Assembly (NCBI RefSeq): GCF_900185015.1 | Contig: NZ_FXYD01000001.1 | Span: 62,001-126,000, forward strand | Source of the DNA: Octadecabacter ascidiaceicola | GTDB taxonomy: Bacteria; Pseudomonadota; Alphaproteobacteria; Rhodobacterales; Rhodobacteraceae | Direction: 5' to 3' | DNA length: 64,000 nucleotides | In this document: piece by piece, positions 1-8,294 of the stretch | Layout: each line of letters begins with the position of its first letter | How positions within the stretch are numbered: position 1 is the first letter of the stretch | The notes under the pieces: model-generated | Database searches by the model: none | The model's input: the letters and a program-made list of their open reading frames with translations, nothing else | Told to the model about the DNA's origin: nothing | Position numbers and translations under genes: made by a program

Positions 1-2
1 CC

Positions 3-470
3 GCAGATGTCGAAGCCACTGGGTTTGAGCTTGGTTTCTCTCGGGATTGGAACAGCGGCTTCGTTCGAATTGGGTATGCAAACACGGACACTGAAGTGAA
101 CGGGTTGAATGCGGATTCATACAACGCCAATTACCTTACCATTCCGCTGGGCGAAATCGTTACGCTTCAAGCGGCACATCAGTTTAACAACGGCGTTGTT
201 ATCGGTGGGGACGTCCAGCACGCGCTTGATTTCACGTTGACGGATACGGCCTATAGCAGCTCGGTTGATCTTGCGGGGTACACCGTCGTGAACACGTTCG
301 TTGAATATCGTCCCGACAATGTCGATGGCCTGACGGTGCGTGCAGAGGTCAACAACCTGCTTGATGAAGCTTATGTGGCCCGTGCCACTTATGGTCAGGA
401 TTTCGCGTCGGTTGAGCCAAACTACGAAGAAGGCCGCTCCTTCGGTCTAAGTGTTGAATACGCGTTCTAA
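3..470 (+). CDS. TonB-dependent outer-membrane receptor, C-terminal part (5' truncated)
   Basis: The frame is already open at base 3 and runs to a TAA at 468-470, so only about 155 C-terminal residues are visible and the start lies outside the window. The residues show the alternating pattern of beta-barrel strands, contain the NNLLDEAY motif typical of the last strands of siderophore or haem receptors, and end in an aromatic residue (VEYAF), the usual outer-membrane assembly signal. Such receptors import ferric chelates across the outer membrane using TonB energy. The neighbouring siderophore-interacting reductase supports an iron substrate, but the ligand cannot be told from this fragment. 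Confidence 0.85.
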   Translation, partial: ADVEATGFELGFSRDWNSGFVRIGYANTDTEVNGLNADSYNANYLTIPLGEIVTLQAAHQFNNGVVIGGDVQHALDFTLTDTAYSSSVDLAGYTVVNTFVEYRPDNVDGLTVRAEVNNLLDEAYVARATYGQDFASVEPNYEEGRSFGLSVEYAF

Positions 471-475
471 AAAAC

Positions 476-503
476 AAAGCGCCCGTGTTTCCACGGGCGC
501 TTT
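476..503. terminator. Bidirectional rho-independent terminator
   Basis: A perfect 12-bp stem, AAAGCGCCCGTG / CACGGGCGCTTT, closes a TTTC loop. Read on the minus strand it is followed by a T-rich tract (TTTGTTTTTT), so it ends the siderophore-interacting protein transcript well and probably also the receptor transcript coming from the left. Confidence 0.85.
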
Positions 504-541
504 ACCTTCCTGCTTATCCAGAAATTCTTGCGGCGGTTTGC

Positions 542-1327
542 TTATCCCGCTTCTGCGCGTTTCTGTTGTTGATGCTCGTCCTCAATAAGCCCGATCTTCC
601 AATATCCTGAAATATACGCATCACCTTTAGGGACACCGCGGCGGTTGATGATTTCTTGGCGCAGTGCTTTGATCATGCCGCTTTCGCCTGCGATGCAGGT
701 TTGAACAGTTCCGGTAAATGCGGGCAATGCGCTGATATGATCAATGGATTGTGTGCCAACCCGATGTGGATCGGGATGGACTAACCAATGCACATCAACA
801 CCTTCCGGCGCGATCACGTCCTGTTTGTCTTCGGGAGAGGTAACTTCCAGAAAGGCGACCCCTTTGGCGTCACGAGGCATTGCCTCTAGCGTGGCGGCTG
901 CGACGGGCAGGGCGGACATATCTGCGGCAACGACATAAGTGTCTGCATAATAGTCCTTCAGCTTGATGGGGCCAGGGCCCGCAAAGCCCGCGATATCACC
1001 AACCGCGCAACGACGGGCCCACGCACTGGCAGGGCCGGCATCGCCATGATCAACGAAATCGATATCAATCTCGCCAGCGTCAGGGCGTACATACCGGATA
1101 GTGTAGGTGCGCACGTCTGGCCGTGGACCGTTTTCCAACTCGGCAAGAAAGGTCTCGTCGGGTTGCTGCGGCTTTGGGATGAACAATTTGAAATGCGCAC
1201 CCGCGATCCCGGCGTCCAGCGCCGTCATCCAATCCGCCTTGCAGGTCACGCGGATCATGTAGGGTGTGATCCATGATTTCGCCAAAACCTGCATGATGCG
1301 AGGCGTTCGTTTCGGGGCTGTCGCCAT
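542..1327 (-). CDS. Siderophore-interacting protein, FAD-dependent ferric-chelate reductase
   Basis: Cytoplasmic flavoprotein of 261 residues, the usual length for the SIP/ViuB family, which reduces ferric siderophores after import so that iron is released. The N-terminal FAD-binding barrel carries the RTYTIR motif near residue 75 and the HGDAGPASAWA motif near residue 95. The C-terminal half is the NAD(P)H-binding SIP domain. It lies 27 bp downstream of two small unrecognised genes on the same strand and converges on the TonB receptor, so receptor and reductase form a likely uptake pair. The exact siderophore is unknown. Confidence 0.9.
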   Translation of the reverse strand: MATAPKRTPRIMQVLAKSWITPYMIRVTCKADWMTALDAGIAGAHFKLFIPKPQQPDETFLAELENGPRPDVRTYTIRYVRPDAGEIDIDFVDHGDAGPASAWARRCAVGDIAGFAGPGPIKLKDYYADTYVVAADMSALPVAAATLEAMPRDAKGVAFLEVTSPEDKQDVIAPEGVDVHWLVHPDPHRVGTQSIDHISALPAFTGTVQTCIAGESGMIKALRQEIINRRGVPKGDAYISGYWKIGLIEDEHQQQKRAEAG

Positions 1328-1354
1328 AGTTTGAACTTTCTGTGTTGGTTTGGT

Positions 1355-1828
1355 TTAACTCACGGCCCGCAATGCAGGTGCGCCAGAGCGCCGAATGGTT
1401 GTTGGAGATGATCCCAATAAATGAACGAGCGACAGTCCGGTGCTGACCGCGCTGGCCGGCACTCGGCCGCCCGTCAAAGCCATGATTGTTAGGCGCGCGC
1501 GGGGGGCGTCATCCGAAGACATCGCGGATAGGGCAATCATCAGGTTGCCCTCGTCTTCGGTTAGGGTATCTCGATCGTCGATGTGGAGCGGATCAACGCA
1601 GTCAAGCGGGACGGGACGTGCAGCAAGCAATGCCGACAAGAAGACCTGACTGCGGTGCGCTAGGGCAAGGCCTTTGCCCTCACCCCAGCGTTGTTCGGCC
1701 AAACCAAAGGCCAGCCGCCATCCCAATGGGTTGGAGCCCTGAAGGGCCGCCAAATGGTGGCGCAACACAGGCAGGAGGGCCGCGACCGAGGGAGGGACGT
1801 CTGTAATGGATGGCGAGATTGAAGACAT
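1355..1828 (-). CDS. Small protein of unknown function in iron cluster (orphan C)
   Basis: I do not recognise this 157-residue protein. It has no signal peptide or membrane segment and is predicted mostly helical, with hydrophobic stretches such as SALLAARPVPL. Its start ATG shares a base with the stop of the upstream gene (TAATG), so the two are translationally coupled, and it is followed by the siderophore-interacting protein gene. Residues about 95-145 (LTEDEGNLMIAL, then a region with PRARLTIMAL) resemble the corresponding part of the gene upstream (VTEHERRFMRAL, then QARMELIML), which suggests a shared origin. A role in iron handling is inferred from position only. Confidence 0.6.
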   Translation of the reverse strand: MSSISPSITDVPPSVAALLPVLRHHLAALQGSNPLGWRLAFGLAEQRWGEGKGLALAHRSQVFLSALLAARPVPLDCVDPLHIDDRDTLTEDEGNLMIALSAMSSDDAPRARLTIMALTGGRVPASAVSTGLSLVHLLGSSPTTIRRSGAPALRAVS

Positions 1829-2352
1829 TAATTCACCCTCCGCTCAATGGTGTCAGGGCTTTCAAAGCTTTGAGTGTTGGAAAGCTGCGATGCCTGAATC
1901 AGCTGGCTCAGTCGTTCCATTGCATCTAACGCAGGTGCGACGTCGTTTCCTTCGCACAACATGATCAATTCCATACGTGCTTGGCCGGTCGAGCCGTTGT
2001 GAATGTTATCGAGGGCCCGCATGAAACGTCGTTCATGTTCGGTCACGATCTGACAGCAAGATGGGCAAGACGGGCTGTTGAAGTGAAACAAGGATCGGCG
2101 AGACATCCTGACCATTTGCAGTGCTTCTAAGGTCCGGGAGGCAATTTGCGGCCCATAAGTTGCGTCGAACGTTTCATCGGCGCCGGACAGTGCTGCCATC
2201 CATGCCATTGACGGCGGATGGGAAACGCTTTGAATAAAGAGCCGCATAATTTGTAAAACAGCCAGATAGCTCAATGGCATATCTAGATCGGACAGAAAGC
2301 TGTCCTTTTCGGTCATTTTTCGCCCGCACTCGGCAGAAGTTTGGCTTTTCAT
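1828..2352 (-). CDS. Small protein of unknown function with CPSCC motif (orphan B)
   Basis: I do not recognise this 174-residue protein. It looks soluble and helical. A cysteine cluster (CPSCC) near residue 105 precedes the TEHERRFMRAL segment and could bind a metal, but this is inference. The start at 2352 has a good ribosome site (AAGGGGG) about six bases upstream. It is the first gene of a three-gene minus-strand operon with orphan C and the siderophore-interacting protein, and is divergent from the imelysin operon. A third protein of similar size and pattern (2702-3196) opens that operon. Confidence 0.6.
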   Translation of the reverse strand: MKSQTSAECGRKMTEKDSFLSDLDMPLSYLAVLQIMRLFIQSVSHPPSMAWMAALSGADETFDATYGPQIASRTLEALQMVRMSRRSLFHFNSPSCPSCCQIVTEHERRFMRALDNIHNGSTGQARMELIMLCEGNDVAPALDAMERLSQLIQASQLSNTQSFESPDTIERRVN

Positions 2353-2647
2353 GTGGTGCCCCCTTGGTTGGATTACTGGTCAGTTTTTCTGCAAATGGCC
2401 TCATGAAATGGGGCAATAACTGCAGTTTTACCGGGCAAGTTGGGCTAGGTGTTTGTTATCTGACAGATTTAGTCGGGTAATGGAAGGGGGGAAGATGAGT
2501 TCAACTCTACGTGTCTCTGATCGGACGGCCCTCTGTCGACGCGTGCGTATGATCCTGCGCGGCGCTCTATTTCCTTCGAACGTAGCTATCAGCATGGGCG
2601 TAGAGCCAAATGCGACCTGTTTGTCATTCGATACATTTCAATTATTC

Positions 2648-2698
2648 CTGACTGTTTTTATAGGGATTGACTGTTCTGACGGTTTTTGTCAGGTATTG
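2648..2698 (+). promoter_or_regulatory. Tandem iron-box-like operators in front of the imelysin operon
   Basis: Two imperfect direct repeats start 28 bp apart, at 2648 and 2676. Both read CTGAC-N-GTTTTT-N-T, then AGG and ATTG. The second contains a perfect inverted repeat CTGAC-N7-GTCAG, which also matches the TGA-N9-TCA pattern of RirA-type iron-responsive operators at 2677-2691; the first copy is degenerate on its right side. A TTGACT hexamer at 2668-2673 could be a -35 element. The same sequence occurs in front of iscR at 60028-60050. The family assignment is from memory of Rrf2/RirA sites; the repeats themselves are seen directly. Confidence 0.6.
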
Positions 2699-2701
2699 CG
2701 A

Positions 2702-3196
2702 ATGGAACATCAATCACCACCTCGAGGCGGCGCTGCTGTCGGACATTTAGGCGAACTCAATGCTATTGAAGCTGGGGCAGTTATTTATTGGCGCCTTTGG
2801 TCGACAGGTATTGATGGGCAGCGACGTACACATGCTGATTTCAGCCGAGTGCTGGGTGAAAAGCCCGGTTTTGAAGCAGTCGACGCCTTAGCCCAGATTT
2901 TCGATCTCTGCGTGCGACACGGGCGACGTCCCCTGATGCGGCATGACCTTGATTGCAAATGCCTTGGGGCGGATGAAAGCTGCATCGCGAATTTCATCGG
3001 CTATGCCTCAGAATGTAAGCGGGAAGATGCAGCATTGATTGCCAGTCTGATCGTTAAGCCAGACCTTTGTTTGCCCATGGCCGCATTGGCCCAAACCTTC
3101 GGGTTGGCCTTAAGGCGTATGGCCCTGGCCGAATTGCCGCGTGGCGCGCCCAATATCGCCGCGGAAACACACTCTACCTCAAAAACCATCCACTAA
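2702..3196 (+). CDS. Small protein of unknown function with CKC motif, first gene of imelysin operon (orphan A)
   Basis: I do not recognise this 164-residue protein. It has no signal peptide. The centre reads RRPLMRH, then CKCLGADESC near residues 109-118, followed by helical segments rich in Ala and Leu. The frame stays open upstream to 2453, and an ATG at 2495 even has a good ribosome site, but the stretch 2495-2700 is AT-rich, codes for an atypical peptide and contains the tandem operator, so 2702 is preferred. It lies 9 bp before the first imelysin gene. The cysteine pair followed by an acidic residue and a helical tail recalls orphan B at 1828-2352. Confidence 0.6.
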   Translation: MEHQSPPRGGAAVGHLGELNAIEAGAVIYWRLWSTGIDGQRRTHADFSRVLGEKPGFEAVDALAQIFDLCVRHGRRPLMRHDLDCKCLGADESCIANFIGYASECKREDAALIASLIVKPDLCLPMAALAQTFGLALRRMALAELPRGAPNIAAETHSTSKTIH

Positions 3197-3205
3197 GGAA
3201 AACAA

Positions 3206-4465
3206 ATGAAAAAGACTTTGCTAACAACTGCACTCACATTTGTGGCGCCTATGGCGTTCGCTGAAGGTCATGCACAAGACGTGCTGAATACCTATGCCAA
3301 TATTGCTGAGGCTAAATATCAGGATAGCCTGATCACAGCCCAGACATTGCAGGCGGCTATTGACGTCTTGATTGCCGACCCATCTGAGGCCAATTTAAAC
3401 GCCGCCAAGTCCGCATGGCTGGCGGCGCGCGTCCCCTACCAGCAGACAGAAGTTTACCGTTTCGGGAATGCAATCGTTGATGATTGGGAAGGCAAAGTGA
3501 ATGCGTGGCCACTCGACGAAGGTTTGATTGACTATGTTGATGCGTCTTACGGTGGTCCAACCGATGAAAATGAATTTGCAGCGTTGAATGTGATTGCAAA
3601 TCCGACGTTCACCCTGTCAGGGCAAGACGTTGATGCGACATCAATCACGCCTGATTTTCTTGAAGGCCAGTTGCACGAGGCTGATGGTGTAGAAGCCAAT
3701 GTTGCTACCGGCTACCACGCAATTGAATTTTTGCTCTGGGGCCAAGATTTGAACGGTCACGGAACTGGTGCTGGGGATCGTGCATGGACGGATTATGCGA
3801 TGGGCGATGATTGCACCAACGGCAATTGCGACCGCCGCGGTGAGTATCTGAAGGCGGCGACGGATTTGCTAGTTGCGGACCTAGAGTGGATGGTCGGTCA
3901 ATGGGGTCAAGACGGAGGCGCGCGCGCCGAAATCATGGCGGATGAAACGGCTGGTTTGTCTGCGATGCTGACAGGCATGGGGTCGCTTTCATATGGTGAG
4001 GTTGCAGGCGAACGCATGCGTCTCGGCGTAATGCTAAACGATCCAGAGGAAGAACATTCCTGTTTCGCCGATAATACCCACAACGATCACTACTATGATG
4101 GGCTGGGTGTGCAGAACGTATACCTTGGCAGCTACACACGCATTGGCGGGACTGTGGTGTCCGGCGCGTCCATGGCCGATCTTGTAGCGGGGGTCGATCC
4201 TGCGTTGGATGCAGAAATGCGCAACAGGTTGTCAGCAACGATGCGCGAGCTTGGCGACATCAAGCATGCAGCAGAGGCTGGGTTTGCTTATGACATGATG
4301 CTACAGGCAGGCAATGCAGAAGGCGAAGACCTGATCATGGGCGGCGTGAACGCATTCATCGACCAAACGCGTTCTATTGAACGTATCGTTGCAGCCGTGG
4401 GTGTAGATGGTATTGCAATCGAAGGGTCCGACAGCCTTGATGATCCGGAAGCTGTCTTCCAATAG
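3206..4465 (+). CDS. Imelysin family periplasmic protein (peptidase M75, IrpA-like)
   Basis: Secreted protein of 419 residues with a signal peptide cut after about residue 19 (MAFA|EGHA). Imelysins are iron-regulated periplasmic or surface proteins linked to ferrous or haem iron uptake. The diagnostic GxHxxE motif is present as G169-Y-H171-A-I-E174, so the putative metal site is intact. A ribosome site (AAGGAAA) precedes the ATG. It is the first of two imelysins in an operon whose order (imelysin, di-haem protein, imelysin, DUF1513) is the one I recall from Pseudomonas (icmP region) and other proteobacteria. Iron control is supported by the upstream boxes. Confidence 0.9.
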   Translation: MKKTLLTTALTFVAPMAFAEGHAQDVLNTYANIAEAKYQDSLITAQTLQAAIDVLIADPSEANLNAAKSAWLAARVPYQQTEVYRFGNAIVDDWEGKVNAWPLDEGLIDYVDASYGGPTDENEFAALNVIANPTFTLSGQDVDATSITPDFLEGQLHEADGVEANVATGYHAIEFLLWGQDLNGHGTGAGDRAWTDYAMGDDCTNGNCDRRGEYLKAATDLLVADLEWMVGQWGQDGGARAEIMADETAGLSAMLTGMGSLSYGEVAGERMRLGVMLNDPEEEHSCFADNTHNDHYYDGLGVQNVYLGSYTRIGGTVVSGASMADLVAGVDPALDAEMRNRLSATMRELGDIKHAAEAGFAYDMMLQAGNAEGEDLIMGGVNAFIDQTRSIERIVAAVGVDGIAIEGSDSLDDPEAVFQ

Positions 4466-4483
4466 ATCGCAAATGCAAAAAAT

Positions 4484-4515
4484 GACGTGCGCGGCGTCTT
4501 AGCGCAGCGCACGTC
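4484..4515 (+). terminator. Intercistronic hairpin after the first imelysin gene
   Basis: A perfect 9-bp stem (GACGTGCGC / GCGCACGTC) with a 14-base loop is followed by only three T residues. It is too weak a T-tract for a strong terminator, so partial attenuation or 3'-end protection of the imelysin message is more likely. It would let imelysin be made in excess over the downstream genes. Confidence 0.5.
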
Positions 4516-4541
4516 TTTCCTAAATTAGATGGCAGATATCA

Positions 4542-6074
4542 ATGAACCCACGGTTCCCCATTTTTGTAATGGCAGCTGTGCTGGCGGCATCCATTGTCGT
4601 TGCAGAGACAAACCGTTACGCGCTGCTAGTTGACGATGTTCATTTGAAAGTTGTCCCGCGCACTGAGGACGAGCAGGCACGCATTGCATCAGTGACAGCC
4701 TTGGCGACAGATTTCAGCATGGCGCAGGCTTTCGAAGGGCGACCGGCAGGGGCGGCAACGGTTCGTGTGACACCTGATGCCAACGCATTTAGTCAACCGT
4801 CAGAGAACTTGTCGTTTGATGATGAAATGAACTTTCGTGTCGGCAACGGGTTGTTCCGAAAAATTTGGGTTTCGTCGCCTTCGTCGACGCTGGCCTCTGA
4901 CGGGTTAGGTCCAATCTTCAACGCGCGATCTTGCCAGCGTTGCCACATCAAAGACGGGCGAGGGCATGCGCCAGATGGGGAAGACGACACGGCTATTTCG
5001 ATGTTCCTTCGGATTTCTGTACCGGCAGAGAACGCGCCTTACGCCATAAACGGCTACCACGCCACGCAAGGCGATCCGACCTATGGTGAGCAATTGCAGG
5101 ATTTTGCGCTCGCGGGTATCGCCGCCGAATACCGTTTAGAAATTTCTTACGAGGAAATCGAAATCGCCCTGTCAGGGGGGGAGGTGGCGCACTTGCGCGC
5201 GCCAACTTACGCCGCCGCCGATTTGGGCTACGGGCCATTGGCAGATGGCGCGATGCTGTCACCGCGCGTCGCGCCTCAAATGATTGGTCTTGGGTTGCTC
5301 GAAGCGATCCCTGCGGCTGATATTCTTGCACTTGCCGACCCTGATGATGATGACAATGACGGTGTGTCTGGTCGCCCAAACATCGTTTGGTCGCAGGTCC
5401 ATGATCGCGCGATGTTGGGGCGTTTTGGGTTGAAAGCAGGTTCTCCAACGGTCTTGGAGCAATCGGCAGGTGCGTTTGCTGGCGACATCGGCATTTCTAA
5501 CCCGTTGCATCCGAACGGCGCAGGGGAATGCACCACCACGCAGACTGATTGCATCAATGCGCCGCATGGGGATGGCGATGATCGGGTGTTTGAAGTTGAT
5601 CAAGAAATCTTGGACTTGGTTACTTTTTACAGTCGCAATCTCGCGGTTCCTGCGCGGCGTGACATTGAAGACCCAAGTGTTTTGCGCGGCAAAGAGGTGT
5701 TTTTTGATATTGGCTGTGTTGCCTGTCATCAGCCATCTTTTGTGACCCATCGGCTTGAGGATCAACAGGCACAGAGTTTTCAGTTGATCTGGCCTTACAC
5801 AGATATGTTGCTGCATGACATGGGCGAGGGGCTGGCGGACAATCGTCCTGAAGCGGTTGCAAATGGCCGTGAATGGCGCACACCGCCGCTTTGGGGCATT
5901 GGGTTGACCCAACAAGTGTCCGGCCACACGCAATTCCTGCATGACGGTCGCGCGCGCAATCTGTTAGAAGCAATCCTATGGCATGGTGGCGAAGGCCAAG
6001 CGGCGCGGGATCGCGTGGTTGAATTGCCAGTACAAGATCGCGCGGCGTTGCTGGAATTTTTGGAAAGCCTTTAG
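4542..6074 (+). CDS. Di-haem oxidoreductase family protein (DUF1111)
   Basis: Exported c-type cytochrome of 510 residues with an N-terminal hydrophobic signal or anchor (residues 6-20). Two haem-binding motifs are visible: CQRCH at 131-135 and CVACH near residue 390. The family is often labelled thiol-oxidoreductase-like, and resembles di-haem peroxidases in outline; its substrate is not established. In this operon it sits between two imelysins, and an electron-transfer role in periplasmic iron oxidation or reduction is a plausible inference. Its stop codon is directly followed by the ATG of the next gene, so the two are coupled. Confidence 0.88.
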   Translation: MNPRFPIFVMAAVLAASIVVAETNRYALLVDDVHLKVVPRTEDEQARIASVTALATDFSMAQAFEGRPAGAATVRVTPDANAFSQPSENLSFDDEMNFRVGNGLFRKIWVSSPSSTLASDGLGPIFNARSCQRCHIKDGRGHAPDGEDDTAISMFLRISVPAENAPYAINGYHATQGDPTYGEQLQDFALAGIAAEYRLEISYEEIEIALSGGEVAHLRAPTYAAADLGYGPLADGAMLSPRVAPQMIGLGLLEAIPAADILALADPDDDDNDGVSGRPNIVWSQVHDRAMLGRFGLKAGSPTVLEQSAGAFAGDIGISNPLHPNGAGECTTTQTDCINAPHGDGDDRVFEVDQEILDLVTFYSRNLAVPARRDIEDPSVLRGKEVFFDIGCVACHQPSFVTHRLEDQQAQSFQLIWPYTDMLLHDMGEGLADNRPEAVANGREWRTPPLWGIGLTQQVSGHTQFLHDGRARNLLEAILWHGGEGQAARDRVVELPVQDRAALLEFLESL

Positions 6075-7028
6075 ATGAAATTCGTGTTCGCCTTCATGCT
6101 CGCCCCAACAATGGCCTTTGCTGATCCACGCATTGATGTGGCCTTAGACACCCACATCTTGCCACGCTTTGCAGCCTTGACAGATGCGACTGCAGCGCTG
6201 GCCGCGGCTGAAAGCTGCGAAGTTGAGGAGGAGTGGAATACGGCAGCGACGGCTTGGATTGGTGTGTCGCACTTGCGGTTTGGCCCGACAGAAATTGACA
6301 ATCGCGCGTTCGCTTTGGCATTTTGGCCCGACCCGCGCGGCGCGACGCCAAAATCTCTGGCGGCCCTTTTGACAGACGACGCTCCAGCAATTTCCGATGC
6401 ATCCGTGGCTGGTCGCGGTCTTTATGCAATGGAATTTCTACTCTTTGACCCCGCGTTTGCGAACATCGAAGGCAGGTGCGACCTCATTGCAGATATCGCC
6501 AATGATGCCCATTTAACTGCGCTGGCGATTCAATCTGATTGGGAGGATCGCTACGACGCAGTTCTGCGCAGCACGGGTAATGAAATCTACCGCAACGACA
6601 CCGAGGCTTTGCAAGAACTCTACAAAGCTTTGACGACAGGTTTAGATTTTACGTCCGACATGCGCCTTGGTCGCCCCTTGGGGACATTTGATCGGCCCCG
6701 TCCTGCGCGTGCTGAAATGAGGCGGTCCGGGCGATCACTTGATAACGTCAGGGTTTCGTTAACTAGCCTTGAAGAACTTGCCCTGATTTTAGCGGGGGAA
6801 GAACTAATGCCGGACGTTGAAGCACGTTTTGAAAAGGCCATTGATCAAGCCGGTTCGGTTGCGTCCGTCGTCGGATCAGCGGACCTTAGCATTGTTGAAA
6901 ACGTTGCGGATCGCATCAAGGTCGAAGCACTTCAGCAACGCGTTGTCGAACTGCGCGCGTTTTTGAGCCAAGACCTCGGCCCAGAGTTGGGTGTTATAGA
7001 AGGTTTCAATTCGTTGGACGGTGATTGA
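6075..7028 (+). CDS. Second imelysin family protein, with altered GxHxxE motif
   Basis: Exported protein of 317 residues with a signal peptide (cut near AFA|DPR at residue 16). The fold signature is clear (GLYAMEFLLFD), but the GxHxxE motif reads G115-L-Y117-A-M-E120, so the histidine is replaced by tyrosine. The first imelysin of the operon keeps the histidine. The shorter length and altered site suggest a different role, perhaps as partner of the di-haem protein. It starts immediately after the preceding stop and overlaps the following ATG (TGATG). Confidence 0.88.
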   Translation: MKFVFAFMLAPTMAFADPRIDVALDTHILPRFAALTDATAALAAAESCEVEEEWNTAATAWIGVSHLRFGPTEIDNRAFALAFWPDPRGATPKSLAALLTDDAPAISDASVAGRGLYAMEFLLFDPAFANIEGRCDLIADIANDAHLTALAIQSDWEDRYDAVLRSTGNEIYRNDTEALQELYKALTTGLDFTSDMRLGRPLGTFDRPRPARAEMRRSGRSLDNVRVSLTSLEELALILAGEELMPDVEARFEKAIDQAGSVASVVGSADLSIVENVADRIKVEALQQRVVELRAFLSQDLGPELGVIEGFNSLDGD

Positions 7029-8083
7029 TGGCGACGAGGCGCGGATTTCTTGCGGGAATGCTGGCAAGTGGCTTTGCGCCCGTCCCGTCTTGGGCGGATG
7101 CCGGAAGTCCTGCCTTTCTTTCTGCGGCTCGGAAGCCCGATGGCGACTACATTTTGGTCGGATTGGACGCCCTAGGGGCCGAGAGATTTCGTATTCCATT
7201 ACCCGCGCGAGGCCATGCCGCTACCGCACACCCGACACGTCCAGAAGCTGTCGCTTTCGCACGCAGACCCGGCACGTTTGCAATGGTTATGGATTGCCGC
7301 AACGGGGATGTTTTGAGTCGTCTTGATTGTCCTGAGGGGCGCCATTTTTACGGCCATGGAATTTTTGATGCGTCGGGCGATCTGCTATTCACAACCGAGA
7401 ATGATTATGACGCAGGGCAGGGACGTATCGGATTGTGGGACGCGCGAAACGGTTACGCGCGGATCGGTGAGTTTGCGTCCCATGGTGTTGGTCCTCATGA
7501 TGTGCGGCTGATGCCAGATGGCACACTTGTCGTTGCCAATGGCGGTATCGATACCCACCCCGCATCAGGGCGTGAAAAGCTGAACATCCCGACCATGCGC
7601 CCAAACTTGAGTTACATAGATATTGATGGACAATTGATCGACCATGTTGAGCCTGATGAGCTGCTGGCGAGCATCCGGCATTTGACCGTGCGACCTGACG
7701 GGTTGGTCGGGGTTGGGATGCAATGGCAAGGCGAACTTGCGGACGCCCCTTCATTGACCGCAACGCATATACGCGGCCAAGTATTGCGTGAAATAGGACG
7801 CGGTGCTGAGCTTGCAGGTTATGTTGGCAGCATAGCATTTTCTGGTGATGGGTCGCAGCTTGCTGTCACATCGCCACGGGCAGGTGTAGCGCAAGTTTTT
7901 GACTCCCAAACTGGATCAAAAATTGAACAAATCCGAAAAGAGGATGTTTGTGGAGTAGCGGCTTTGAACAGTGGAATGCTGCTTACAAGCGGTTTAGGGG
8001 ATGTCTTTGATATTGGACAAACAGCGCAGCGAATTGCGGCGCATGATCTGTCATGGGACAATCACCTTGTTCAAGTTTACTAA
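7028..8083 (+). CDS. DUF1513 family beta-propeller protein
   Basis: Protein of 351 residues that begins with a twin-arginine type signal (TRRGFLAGML) and continues as a seven-bladed-propeller-like sequence with repeated GD/DG turns. The DUF1513 family has no known reaction and is regularly the last gene of imelysin operons. The ATG at 7028 overlaps the imelysin stop (TGATG); a TTG three bases earlier is also in frame but less likely. Tat export would place the protein in the periplasm with the imelysins and di-haem protein. Function unknown beyond this association with iron uptake. Confidence 0.8.
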   Translation: MATRRGFLAGMLASGFAPVPSWADAGSPAFLSAARKPDGDYILVGLDALGAERFRIPLPARGHAATAHPTRPEAVAFARRPGTFAMVMDCRNGDVLSRLDCPEGRHFYGHGIFDASGDLLFTTENDYDAGQGRIGLWDARNGYARIGEFASHGVGPHDVRLMPDGTLVVANGGIDTHPASGREKLNIPTMRPNLSYIDIDGQLIDHVEPDELLASIRHLTVRPDGLVGVGMQWQGELADAPSLTATHIRGQVLREIGRGAELAGYVGSIAFSGDGSQLAVTSPRAGVAQVFDSQTGSKIEQIRKEDVCGVAALNSGMLLTSGLGDVFDIGQTAQRIAAHDLSWDNHLVQVY

Positions 8084-8294
8084 CAGCCGTGATGACGCGT
8101 TTCGTGAGCGCAGTGTGGTCCCTAAAGTGGCACTATCCTCAATGCCCTCATGATTTGTATTCAAATACAATAGGTAATGGTGATTGTTCGGGGGGCTTGC
8201 TGTCCGTCACCACTCGTTTCCTTGGAAATCGCGAAAACCGGAACCTGCTGGATTTTCTATCGCGTCTGCATTCAAAACGCGCAGGATTAGGGCT
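8084..8294. other. Intergenic gap between convergent genes, with one inverted repeat
   Basis: No gene is supported in these 211 bases. The only structure noted is the inverted repeat TTGTATT-CA-AATACAA at 8155-8170; its two-base loop is too small for a terminator hairpin and there is no promoter context, so its meaning is unclear. No strong terminator for the DUF1513 gene was found. Confidence 0.4.

Noticed and set aside
2375-2395. Weak resemblance to the iron box (GGTCAGTTTTTCTG) in front of orphan B
   Set aside because: The T-run is alike but the TGA-N9-TCA core is missing, so it was not counted as a site.
2453-2701. N-terminal extension of orphan A from 2453 or from an ATG at 2495 with a good ribosome site
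   Set aside because: The extension is AT-rich, encodes an atypical peptide and would cover two direct-repeat operators and a -35-like hexamer; the start at 2702 is more consistent.
8155-8170. Inverted repeat TTGTATT-CA-AATACAA as a terminator for the DUF1513 gene
   Set aside because: The two-base loop and AT-rich arms cannot form a stable hairpin and there is no T-tract beyond it.
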